Shown in pieces: positions 37,371 to 47,327 of a stretch of DNA of 64,000 nt; the stretch's first letter is position 1, and each line of letters starts with the position of its first letter. A program made the position numbers and the translations under genes. Under the pieces are notes generated by a model. That model was not told the origin of the DNA and made no database searches. It saw only the letters and a list, made by a program, of their open reading frames with translations. The stretch is from NCBI GenBank assembly GCA_033060915.1, contig CM065384.1, forward strand, positions 16,835,001 to 16,899,000, in the 5' to 3' direction. The DNA is from Euryodendron excelsum (lineage: Eukaryota; Streptophyta; Magnoliopsida; Ericales; Pentaphylacaceae).

Positions 37371-37947
37371 ATAACTCAGTAGCCTACCATCCACAAACAC
37401 ATAGAGCCATCGGAGTATTAGAACAAAAGATTGTCAAGAGAATCCCTCGCATGAAAAACGACCACCATAGGGATTGGCATGAGCTGCTACCCTTTACGTT
37501 GATGGCATATCAAACCACCATTAGAATTTCAAATAGGGCACTGCCATTCTCCTTGGTCTAAAGCAACGAGGCAGTCCTACTAATCAAAGTAAAAATCCTC
37601 TCTCTCCGAGTCCTCATGGGAATTCAACTCCTTAAAGCAGGCTGGATCAAAAGCCAGTGTGAACAACTTTGTCTCCTAGAAGAAAAGAGAATGGCAGCCA
37701 CCTACCATGCCCAATGCTATTAAAGATGCATTGCTAGATCCTTTAACACGAAAGTCAAGCCCTGCTAGTTCAAAGAAGGGAATTTTGTTCTTAAAAAGAC
37801 AATTTCAAGTCAGTAGAAAGCCAAAGGCAAGTTCACCCCCAACTACGAAGACCTGTTTATGGTTGACAAAGTTATGGCAAGAAGAGTAGAATAAATTTTT
37901 GCAGCACTCATCAACTCAGGTTAGGTAAAGCACTACTATATGTAATG
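37371..37947 (+). pseudogene. Ty3/gypsy integrase C-terminal remnant
   Basis: The plus strand reads NSVAYHPQTHRAIG, then RDWHELLPFTLMAYQTTIR, ALPFSLV, a stop, and then the family motif EAVLLIKVKILSLRVL. After that come EKRMAATYHAQCY and FKEGNFVLKR in a shifted frame, and a degraded ending like NSG-VKHYY. This is the C-terminal half of a plant gypsy integrase of the Tat type, just before the end of pol. The catalytic D,D,E region is mostly lost or unreadable upstream. It shows that the outer element once carried pol, unlike the younger element inserted after it. Confidence 0.85.
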
Positions 37948-38091
37948 AAAAGTTTGACAGAGCAACGATAGCAATAATTGAAATGAAGATAGGCCCTCGA
38001 TTCCTCTACCATACAGTTAAAAGCATCCCCTTGAAAAACCTAGTTGAGCCAATTACTTTCCTTTGAAAAACCCGACGTAATGATCATCGCC
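37948..38091 (+). mobile_element. Post-pol region of the outer element
   Basis: 'aggccctcgattcctctaccatacagt' through 'gatcatcgcc' aligns with 46040-46140 of the complete element. The last five bases, TCGCC, are the left target copy of that element's insertion, and the sequence resumes at 54248. Confidence 0.7.
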
Positions 38092-38279
38092 TGTAAGCAC
38101 CCCATTTTTGACCGCTCGGCAGTCTACACTCCGTCCAGACTTGTTTTCAAGTCATTGTGAGCGTATTCCAATCGAAATCGATTTTCTAAGTCCAAATCCC
38201 GTCTGTCCATCGCTTCGCAGGCCCACCAGGCCCAAATAGAGGCAAAATGACCAAAATGCCCTTTCCTTTCCCTTTCCAA

Positions 38280-38800
38280 TCCCTCTCTCGAGACAGTTTA
38301 TTCCTCGAGACGGTTCCAATCCAGGCACGTCTCTTCGGAGATGATAAGTCCCCTTTCTAATCCCTCTCTCGAGACAGTTTATTCCTCGAGACGGTTTCAA
38401 TCCAAGTACGTCTCTTTGAAGATAGTAAGACCCCTTTCCAATCCCTCTCTTGACACAGTTTATTCCTTGAGACGGCTCCAATCCAGTCATGTCTTCTCGG
38501 AGATGATAAGTCCCCTTTCCAATCCCTCTCTCGATACAGTTTATTCCTCGAGACGGTTCCAAATCAGGCATGCCTTTTTGGAGACAGTAAGACCACTTTC
38601 CAATCCCACTCTCGAGACAGTTTATTCCTCCAGACGGTTCCAATCCAGGCACGTCTTTTTTAAGACGATAAGACCCCATTTCAACCCCTCTCTTGAGACA
38701 ATTTATTCTTCGAGACGGTTCCAATCCAGGCACGTCTTTTCAAAGACGGTAAGTCCCCTTTCCAATCCCTCTCTCGAGATAGTTTATTCCTCGAGACGGT
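38280..38800 (+). repeat. 83-bp tandem array with UUCG-type hairpins, 6 hairpin units
   Basis: Six units plus a partial one. Each has CTCTCTCGAGACAG, TTTATTCCTCGAGACGG, CCAATCCAGGC and then a potential hairpin such as CGTCTC-TTCG-GAGATG. Later units change both arms together: CGTCTT-TTTT-AAGACG near 38660 and CGTCTT-TTCA-AAGACG near 38740. Some units are decayed (near 38410). The array lies in U3, upstream of the TATA box. Confidence 0.85.
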
Positions 38801-39049
38801 CCGAGTAGCGAAACTACTCACAAAACCGTTAGAGTAGCGGAAATACTCACAAATAAGTCAATATAGGGAATTGCCAACAAACCCCTGTGTCATGGCGACC
38901 GCCGTCAGAGTGGCGGAAACACTCAAAACCCAGGTCAACACCAGTGTCTGTTAGCCCACTTCGGTGAAAAACGACCAAACTGCCCATTAGTCCATTTCCG
39001 AGACTTTCCGGTCAAGATGACCATTTTCCCCCTAAGCATCCAAATGCCC

Positions 39050-39390
39050 CGGGAACCACACCGGCTCTGGGTATCAAACCGGTAACTCTCTGAGATTACT
39101 TCTTATAGTATTCTCAACCTACCTTTACCTTTCCGGATCATTCTGAGTCAGTTCCGGCCAACCCGGTACAAAATGACCATTTTGCCCCTAATGGGCCGGT
39201 CTCCTTTTTCGACCACACCGGCTCTAGGTATCAAACCAGTAACCTTCTAAGATTAATTCTTATAGTATTCTTAACCTTTCTCTACCTTTTCGGATCATTC
39301 CGAGTCAGTTTCAGCAAACTCAGTGCGAAATGACGGTTTTGCCCCTGGTGGGCCAGTCTCCTTTTCCGACCACACCGGCTCTGGGTATCA
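39050..39390 (+). repeat. About 168-bp tandem array, three starts
   Basis: The marker 'accacaccggctct' followed by 'ggtatcaaa' occurs near 39055, 39215 and 39375, with 'ttccgg/tttcag' and 'aaatgac' blocks between. The 3' LTR has only two such markers (51577, 51735). Confidence 0.75.
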
Positions 39391-39752
39391 AATCGGAAAA
39401 CTTTGGGAACATTCTAAATAATGTTTCCAAATCTCGAGTCTTCTTCCGGGACAGTCCAAGTCCGTCCCGGCAGTTTCCCGATCCGATTGATCGTTTTGCC
39501 CCTAAAGGCCCGGTCAACCTTTCCAACCCATCTTATCCTCATTTCTTAAGTCAAATACCTCCAGGACACTATTTTAAGTGTTCTTGCTCCTTTCCGGCCT
39601 TCTGGGTCATTCCCGGCTCCTTCAAATCATTCTCGGACTTTTCGGAGTCACTCCTAGTGAAGCCAGGCTAAAAATTACATGGTAGTTACTAGTACAGGCG
39701 CCCAAATCTAGTCAAAGATACGTTACTTGCTGACTTATAAAGTTTACTAACT

Positions 39753-39839
39753 GGCTGGCGCCACTAGTAGTGGCGCTAAGAGCAATTTTGCCCTGGCGCC
39801 ACTGCAACAGGCGCTAGGTTTGTCCAACTTCTATAAATA
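39753..39839 (+). promoter_or_regulatory. LTR core promoter: GGCGCC palindromes and TATA box
   Basis: GGCGCCACTAGTAGTGGCGC (39757-39776) is an almost perfect palindrome. A second GGCGCCACTGC with a trailing AGGCGC follows, and TATAAATA stands at 39832-39839. The same palindromes stand before the TATA box in the other LTRs and again at 50262-50319 inside the element. They look like a binding site for a dimeric factor; the factor is unknown. Confidence 0.6.
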
Positions 39840-41706
39840 TAGAGCCTCCTCCAACGTGAAAAGGATCCGCAAACTCAGTCTAAAAATCATATAATTCGAT
39901 ATACAGAGCTCCAGCACCTCATAAACCCTAGCTTCCCTAGGTTTTCCAAACCCTAGCCACCATACACTAAACCCTAACCTCCTATACACTCATACACACC
40001 CCCATACACTCATACACTAACCTTCAACCCTCCTTCGAAGACTTGAAGAGTTGCAATCTGAAGTTTGAAGCTTGAAGGCAACTTTTGAAGATTGAAGACG
40101 AAGATCAAGACAAAGACCGAAGAAAGCAAGGCGCTCAAAATAAACAAGATACAAGGTAGGTTCTTCATTTAAATTTCTGCACTTCCCCCTCTCTCTTCTC
40201 TCTCCAACCCACTTGGGTTTTCTCTATTTTAATTCCCCATCTCTTTCCCCCCCCCCCCCCCTTCTTTGCATGCTTGAAATAAGGGAATTCCTGGTCCATG
40301 TGTAGGATTGTGCTATTGGAGAGTCACCGTGTCGGGGGCTTTCTTCTAGTCTAACCAAAGACCACGTGGGTTCGGCCCCCTTGATTATGTAGTGAAGCCT
40401 TAGCCTTGTATGTTCACGACCCCAAAATTGCATTGTGCATATCATGATCTTGTATCTTCCAAATATCGTTTTCAAAGTTGTTTTCAAAATCATTTTCAAA
40501 CTTGTTTTCAAAATTGCATCAAAATCTCTTTTTCAAAAACTTGTTTTCAAAACCACAATCCTAAGGTGATTCTAGCCTTTCCATGGCTAGGGTTGCTTTA
40601 GGAAAATGTTACATTTAAAGTGACCAACATGATCCATATTTTCAACCCTTGTTGTTTTCAAAACCACTTTCTTAAAGTGGTTCTAGCCCTCTTATGGCTA
40701 GAATCGCTTTAGGAAAGTGAGACGTTTTCATACTTTCCAAAAAACTCCCTTTTCAAATCTCTCCTCCTAAAAATCTCTTTTGCAACATGCTTTCCAAAAG
40801 CTCCTCTTTCCAAAATTGTTTTCTAAATACTCTTTTCAAAACTTGCCTTTTTCAACTCCTTTTCAAAACGCACTCTTCAAAGTCCACTTTCCAAAAACAT
40901 TCACTAGGTCTCTTTCCTAAAAAAACTTTGTCCAAAAATCTTTCCAAAAACTCTCTTTCCCAAAATCTCCCTTCTAGAAATTCCCCTCTAGGATTTTCCT
41001 TCCAAGAAACTCATTTCCAAAAACACACTTTCCAAAAACTCCTCCCTAGGATTCCCTTCTAGAAAACTTTCGTTTCCAAAAACGCACTTTCCAAAAATCC
41101 TCTTTCCTTAGAGTCCAAGTTAAGCCATAGAGCTAACCATTAGGAAGCCCTAATTTTCTTCCCAAAAACATGATTTTTAAACTTTGCCCCAAACCTAGAT
41201 TTGCAAATCTCTATTTTCAATTCCCAAAATCTTTTTTCCAAATTCAAGCTTCTATCTCTTCCTTTTCAAATCAAATCAAATCTCTTTTCAAATCTATTTT
41301 TCAATTATCTCTTCTATTACACTTGCATATCATGCATCATGTTAGTTTCTTTTCAAACATTATTTTTTAAAGCGAATAGGGTTGAACATATGTTAATTAA
41401 AAACTCTCATAGGTGAATCTAGGGTAGATTGACATGTAGGTACCGAAAGTGCGGGGTATGGTGATGGCAAGTGCGTCTTCCCTACTCGTAACCGACCTCC
41501 GAACCTAGAATCACTGTTTTCAAAGACCAAAAATGTGTTATTTTTCAAAAAAGGGCTAAATGTTTTCCAAAGGTTGCCAAACAACCTGTTTTCCTAAAAA
41601 CCCTCTCTTGAGGAGATATTTTCAAAATCGTTTTCCAAAATCCTAAGTGTAGTATTCGGATTATTCTTGACTTTTAGGTGACCTAACTCACTTTAATCAA
41701 GTTAGG

Positions 41707-41716
41707 TGGCGACTCC
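41707..41716 (+). promoter_or_regulatory. PBS-like 10-mer inside the 5' LTR
   Basis: TGGCGACTCC repeats the first ten bases of the true PBS at 41870, 163 bp upstream of it. It is kept in the 3' LTR (54082-54091) and in the outer 5' LTR (29599-29608). Confidence 0.5.
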
Positions 41717-41869
41717 AAATCTTTTTCTAAAGCCCTTTATTCAAATCAATTTTCAATTCAAACCTAGTTGCACTCATTCTTTTAGGAGGATGAGTTCTAA
41801 CGAGAGAGTACAACATTTTTTCCGCTTGTGTGAGTATTACTTGAGTGTGAAAAATCTGGGCGCGACAGC

Positions 41870-41889
41870 TGGCGACTCCGCTAAGGACA
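41870..41889 (+). other. Primer-binding site of the complete element
   Basis: TGGCGACTCCGCTAAGGACA begins two bases after the LTR end. It is similar to 29753-29772 (TGGCGACTCTGTTGGGGACG); AAGG in place of GGGG is probably mutational. It would prime minus-strand synthesis from a tRNA 3' end. Confidence 0.8.
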
Positions 41890-43391
41890 CTTAGAGGGTT
41901 AGGCCGTAGTTATGTCTCTTTACCCTTCACCCATGTAGAGTCTTTAATTAACTTGATTCAATCTTATTCACTTTAAATTTTCAAAACCAAATTTTCAAAA
42001 TTGTTTTCAAAAAAAAAAAAAACATGCATTTATTCATATTATCTTGTATTATGTTTGTCATCCACATACTAACACTTGCATCTTTATTTTGTAGGTGCGC
42101 TTTTTGCTTAAGTTTTATTAACTGTTATGCATGAATGTGATGAACAGGATGAATGGGAGTTGTTGGGCTCTTTCCTCCACGTTTAAAAATCACATACACA
42201 CTGCATGTGCACTTGCATTCTGCATACTTGCATACCCTGATATGTCCTTTCTAGTTAGAAAGGGGGAACGGTATATTGGTTGTGGGCAAGATGCTGTGTC
42301 AGTTTCTTCGCCTATGGCCTCTTGATGGTTCCCCCGCTCAGATGACCAACCGATCATGGCGCCACCTCAGGGAGTGGGCCTGGCTTTGAAGATCCGGGGA
42401 CTGAGCCTTTTTAGGACGCATTAGTCAACCCTCAACCTCATACTCATATAGACACTATGCATAGCCGAACCTCTGTCAGATTTAAGACATGAGCACCGTT
42501 TTCAAAATCACGGAGGAATGGGCGACTGCTCTTACTTTCATTTATACCTGTCTATTCTTGTTGTTATAATGTCTGTATTCTTACTGTTATAATTCTCTCT
42601 CCTTATACTCTTCGCATACCCATGTTCATGCATTTCCATATTCCATGTCAAGACAAGAGTTCCAAGTAACTCAGGTCACTGCATTTCATGCATATGATCA
42701 ACTCGTTGAGAGTGACACCAAGGTCACTCTCCCTTGCATTAAACCTACCTAAACCCTAAGGGTTCCCACGTAACCCTAAGGACTCATGGCATGCACCTCA
42801 ATTCATTCCATACGAGGGGCCCCAATCCCTCTATGCTCACGGAGATAGGGTTGCCAAGAAGACAAGGGGCAATCAATCAACAAGGTCTCTCAGTGACCTT
42901 CTCGACATCAAATTCAACGAAGGCAGATTCGAAGAGTCAAGAGTAGTTTAGGTTTTCCCTTTGTAAAAGTAGATAGGTGGAAGTCCAAAGGAAAATGTTC
43001 CCCCTCCCCCTATTAAAATGTATTTCAATTCTTTTGTATCTTAAACCCAAAAATTTAATGTACTTCTTTATTTTTATGAATGAATGCATGGATGATTAAA
43101 GGTTCCTACCTGACGGTAAGGTGTCTGCATACAGGGGCAAATCCCCTATCTCCAAAAGTGAGCCAATACATCATGACTAGTTTCCCTCCTAAAAAGGGGC
43201 ATCCTAGGACATGCATTGCATAAAGCTTTCTAAAAAGCAAAAACTGACTTGGGACTTGTGTTTTTGTCTTTTACTTTCTTCCTCTTCTATTTCTATTTAC
43301 AGAAGTCACCTTGCACTGAGTCAACATTGCTCCCAAGAAAGGGCAACATCTAGCTAGGGATCCCATTATTACCCGGCAAAGAGCATCACTG
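41890..43391 (+). mobile_element. Leader region of the complete element
   Basis: About 1.5 kb of non-coding sequence homologous to 29773-31130, including 'gttcccacgtaaccctaag' and 'cggtaaggtgtctgcataca'. It ends at the gag start. Just upstream of the annotated gag ATG the frame stays open back to a TGA near 43318 (NIAPKKGQHLARDP, TRQRASL), so the original start may have been upstream and lost. Confidence 0.65.
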
Positions 43392-45382
43392 ATGGCTGCT
43401 AACCCTGAAGAATCCTCTCAAGTCTCTCGAGAGGAAGTTAACGAAATGAGGACTAAGATGGATGAGATGCTCAAACTCATTCAAACTCTGGCCATGAAGG
43501 ATGCTACTGTAGTCTCGTCATCATCTATGACTTCATCCAAAGATCTAGAACCCGCTAATTCAAGGATCATGCTTCAGTCCGACAATGCTAGGAGGACTAA
43601 GGAAGATGCCAAGGGGGTCAACGCCGAAGAAGAAGAGACCATATTGCTTTCACCGGCCGTAAAGAAGGCCTCTCTAGACCCTCTCAGTCTGAAAATTCAA
43701 GGATTGGAAGATTCATTGCGAAGTCTCCATGGCCACGACGCTTATGGGTTCATTTCTTATGATGAGCTCTGTTTCTTCCCTGACCACCCGAGACCTGCTA
43801 AGTTTAAAATGCCTGACTTCTAGAAGTATGACAGTACCGGTAACCCCATTGCTCATCTTCGTCTATATGCTAGAGCGTTTAGTGGTCATTGCAATGATCC
43901 GAAGCTCCTTATGCAGCTATTCCAACATAGTCTCATAGGGTCTGCTCTATAATGGTTTGCTCGTCTGGACTTGAGGAAGATCACCACCTGGATGGAGCTA
44001 GTCAATGCATTCAAAGCCCAATACCGTCACAACATCGACCTCATTTCCGATCGCTGGTCCTTGATGACGATGAGCAAGAGTGAGAAAGAGAGCTTTAAAG
44101 CATATGCTCTAAGATGGAGGGAGGCCGCTGCACAAGTAAACCCCCCGCTGGAGGAGAAGGAGTATGTACAACTGTTTGTACATACTTTTCAAGGTGTATT
44201 CTACGAGAAGCTCTGCACAAGCGTAGGAAAAAGCTTCTCCGAGCTCATCATGCAGGGAGAGATGATAGAAAACGGCCTCAAGATAGGAAGAATTACAGAT
44301 CCCTATGCTAAGACCGGAGAAAATACTGCCAACATAGCCAAGAAGGTGGCTACTATAAGGGGCACGATTAGGAAGGAAAGTGAAGTGTCCGCTATTCTGC
44401 CCAGTAAACCACCCCAATATCGACCCCTGCTACAATCACTCCCAGTCCTGCCCTTGCCCACCTTGACCATGCCTGCTCCAACCCCTAACTATGGCCCTAC
44501 TTTAATAAACCTTCTAGACGCATCCGTACCTTCGACGCCTTAGCCTGCACCCAAACTGAGGCTTACCATAGCCTTCTGAAAAACAACATCTTGAAGCCCG
44601 TACCTGCCCGCCCATTGCCAAGCCATCTGCCCTCGACCTTTAATGTCGCTCTTACATGTGAATATCATTTAGGTGGCCAGTGGCACGACATCGAAAGCTG
44701 CTTTGCTCTCAAGCACAAGATCCAAGACCTGATTGACAATAAGACCATTGATCTGCAGCCCGTAAAACCTGCTCCCACTCCCAATGTGACCGTTAACCCT
44801 CTACCGGATCACACCGTCAATATGATACTAGTAGAGATGGAAGGCGAGGGAGAAATCGACGAGCTTGAGGCCGAAGGTTATGAGAGTGATTGGGAGGCCG
44901 ATGAAGAAAGTGATTGGAAGGAAGATCTCCCACTATGCCCAATTTATCTCTATGACACTGATGAGGTGCCTGATGCTTCTAACTAGCCCATTGAGGAGCC
45001 AATGTTGCCGAGGGAAGAACACATCGAAAGCATAACTGCTGATGGGTGGGGTGATGAATTTCTACACTCGAAGTATGGAGCAGCTGAAAGTCACTTGCTG
45101 AAAAACCCTTGGCCCGTAATTGAGTACAACTATGAAGACATGGGTTGGGGACTAGAGGAATCAAGAGAGCAAGCAGAGCCATTCGAATTGGAAGGGGGTG
45201 AGCTGGTCACCCTGTTTACAGAAGAACTCGTTGCAAAGAACAAAAAGGAGGCTGACAACCGCATCAACAGTGTCAACGTCTGTGGAGCTCTAGGAGAAGC
45301 CTTTTCCTGTCTCGCCTTAGCCAAGGATCCAAGTCGCGAATGGAGCATCGAATATGTGGGAATTGTCCCAAAGCCGTACTAA
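43392..45382 (+). pseudogene. gag: Ty3/gypsy gag gene, interrupted
   Basis: Structural capsid/nucleocapsid gene. The first part (43392-43823) has a short coiled-coil-like stretch (EEVNEMRTKMDEMLKLIQTL) and ends at KFKMPDF with a TAG. The same frame continues KYDSTGNPIAHLRLYARAF, hits a TAA at SAL-stop-WFARLD, then runs TTWMELVNAFKAQYRHNIDL, SEKESFKAYALRWREAAAQV and FVHTFQGVFYEKL, the classic plant gypsy gag domain (PF03732 type). A frameshift near 44500-44540 leads to CEYHLGGQWHDIESCFALKH, a variant zinc knuckle of the form C-x2-H-x5-H-D-x3-C followed by IQDLIDN, as in Tat-branch gag. After a TAG at 44984 an acidic tail (45002-45382) continues in frame to VPKPY; I do not recognise this tail. 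About 660 codons in all. Three stops and one frameshift show decay, but the reading frame is otherwise clear. No protease follows. Confidence 0.88.
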
Positions 45383-47327
45383 AAAAGGGTTCCTTGCACC
45401 AGCATACAAGAGAGGAGTGTTGTCACCCACTTTCTTTCTATCCCTTTTACTTCCTGTCTTTAAATTAATGCTTACATTTTCTTATTGCTTAAAAACTCTA
45501 TGCTTTCCATAAGAAATGATAATAATAATCAAATAATAGTCTTTTATCCCATTGCTGTTGTCTTATCATCTCTTGGGAATGGTGGCTACCCTCTACATAA
45601 GGGGCATGGTTTGTCGTATGGAATGATCCAACTTGAAGGGATGATAGCATGAGTTAACCACTCACCAAATGGTCAGCTTTCCAGAGAGAGAGGATAAGGA
45701 TGAGTGAGGATACTACCTCAAAGGCAGCACCTCCAAGACTCTAAGGCTAAGTGATGTGTGGCCAGTTTATCAAAATGAAGAGGAGCCATCTTTCATTTCC
45801 CCACATATGAAGAATAAATGACTAAATAAATGAACAAATGTGCTCATATTCCCTTTGCTTAACCCCTAGTGTCTCGCGGAAAGCGAAAATTTTCTTTGTC
45901 AACCCTGATCCAAAACTTTCCTCCCCATACTGGGGCAGACAATAGTTGAGAACTCTAGGAGTGCTGTCCACCTTTATCATGCGAGGAAAGTGTTGAAAGC
46001 TCTATAGATTAAGTAATCTAATTCAAAGTGAAGAGAGGCCCTCATTTCATTTCCCATACAGTCAAAAGCAACCTCTTGCCAAACTCGTTAAGCCACTTAT
46101 CCTTTCTTAACAAAACCCCAACCTAGGGATCACCGCCCACACTGTGTATATTGAACTACCAAAGAAAAGGTTTAAGGGAAAAGGGTTAAAGAAGTGTTTC
46201 GAAAAGAAAAGAAATAGAAAGAAAAAGCAAAGGAAAGGAGTTGCCAAGGGGCAAGAGGCCAAAAAAAAAAAAAATCCTTTAATGAAAGGCCTGAAGAAAA
46301 TCATGATTGAGTCATCTTCAAAAGCATATATGAAGATCAAATGAGAAGAGAGTTATGTTTATCTTAAAAAGTATACAGAAAGGGTGAAAGAACAGGGTCA
46401 TTTTCACCCTGAGAAGTATATGGCCAAAAGCAAGAAGGAAATTTAAAGGTGATCCTAGGCTACAAGGAAACCTAGTAGAAACAATAGGTTCGAGCCTTTA
46501 TCCTTCCTTTCAAGAACCCCAAAACCATGGCCTACATTATAACCCTATTAAAAGTCCCCTCTAATTGAAAGCAGATTGCTTGATCTAAATGAGCTAGATA
46601 CGCTGCCAAAGCTAAAGAAGGATGTTAATCCTGCTGAAAAGTAGTCAGGGATGGTATGGATCTAAACCCCATCGAAAACAACATCAAATTTGAGCCTGCA
46701 TATCTCGTTGTTTCTAAAACCCCATAACCTAGCCTGCATTACGGTTCCAAACAAAGTCTCCTCGGATTGAAATGATTGGCCACTTATCGCTCTGCCAAAG
46801 GTCAAGTAAGTTGTTGCTAAAACCTTGAGAGTCGACAGTCTCAGCTCAATAACCCTATACACTACCCCTAAGATAGAAAGTGGGAGGCGATCAAGTGGTT
46901 GAGAAAGGTGCGAAGTGCTATCATCCAATCAAGGTAGGGTTGAGCCAAAAGAGAGACTAAATCCCTGAAGAGGAAGGAATTACTATTCCCAAGACTACAA
47001 GTTTAACCGCACCCAGTGTCATTCTATTAACATATTTCTAACTTGTGCATATGTTAAAAAAAAAAAAAAAATCAGCATAAGCTTCACACACATAGGATAT
47101 AACTTCCTGTAGAAATAAAAGTTATCAACATCAACTTATGTAATAAATATCTAACATCATCATACATATACCTAGCTACAAAGATCACAAATATATATGT
47201 CTGTCCATATATCTGAATACCATAAATATTCATCCTTATACAAAACTTGCAGAATAAAACTATCTAACATGAATACATCACAGGAACAAGGGGCAAAAAG
47301 GATCATAATCTCTACAAGGGGCATCTA
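45383..47327 (+). mobile_element. Non-coding region where pol would be expected
   Basis: No pol motif is seen. The part from about 45990 aligns with post-integrase sequence of the outer element (37950-38091, then 54248-54747), so the pol gene was lost between about 45383 and 45990. A block near 46490-46620 is repeated in decayed form near 46690-46810 ('ccccataacctagcctgcatta'). An A run lies near 46262, and a lysine-rich frame at 46144-46344 is a composition artefact. Confidence 0.6.

Larger units (their letters stand above)
38092..41867 (+). mobile_element. 5' LTR of the complete family A element
   Basis: 3776 bp. Layout: 83-bp hairpin array (38280-38800), about 168-bp array of three units (39050-39390), GGCGCC palindromes (39753-39816), TATA box (39832), transcribed leader, a C run of about 15 bases near 40247, a long low-complexity tract (40440-41340), the small hairpin at 41572-41586 and the PBS-like word at 41707. 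It differs from the 3' LTR both by point changes and by repeat copy number. Confidence 0.9.

Noticed and set aside
38152..38808. Long overlapping frames on both strands (193 and 155 codons) with a repeated peptide
   Set aside because: They read through the 83-bp tandem array of the LTR. The frames exist because the units rarely contain stops, and unit length changes shift them. The same happens at 4384-4945 and 50676-51332.
40787..41416. Ser/Phe/Lys-rich frames in LTR tracts
   Set aside because: Low-complexity LTR sequence gives such frames in every copy (for example 53161-53744, 582-785, 55232-55721); codon pattern and length are not conserved.
46144..46344. Lysine-rich 66-codon frame
   Set aside because: The composition reflects an A-rich non-coding stretch with an A run at 46262; no start context and no conserved motif, and the opposite strand is equally open.
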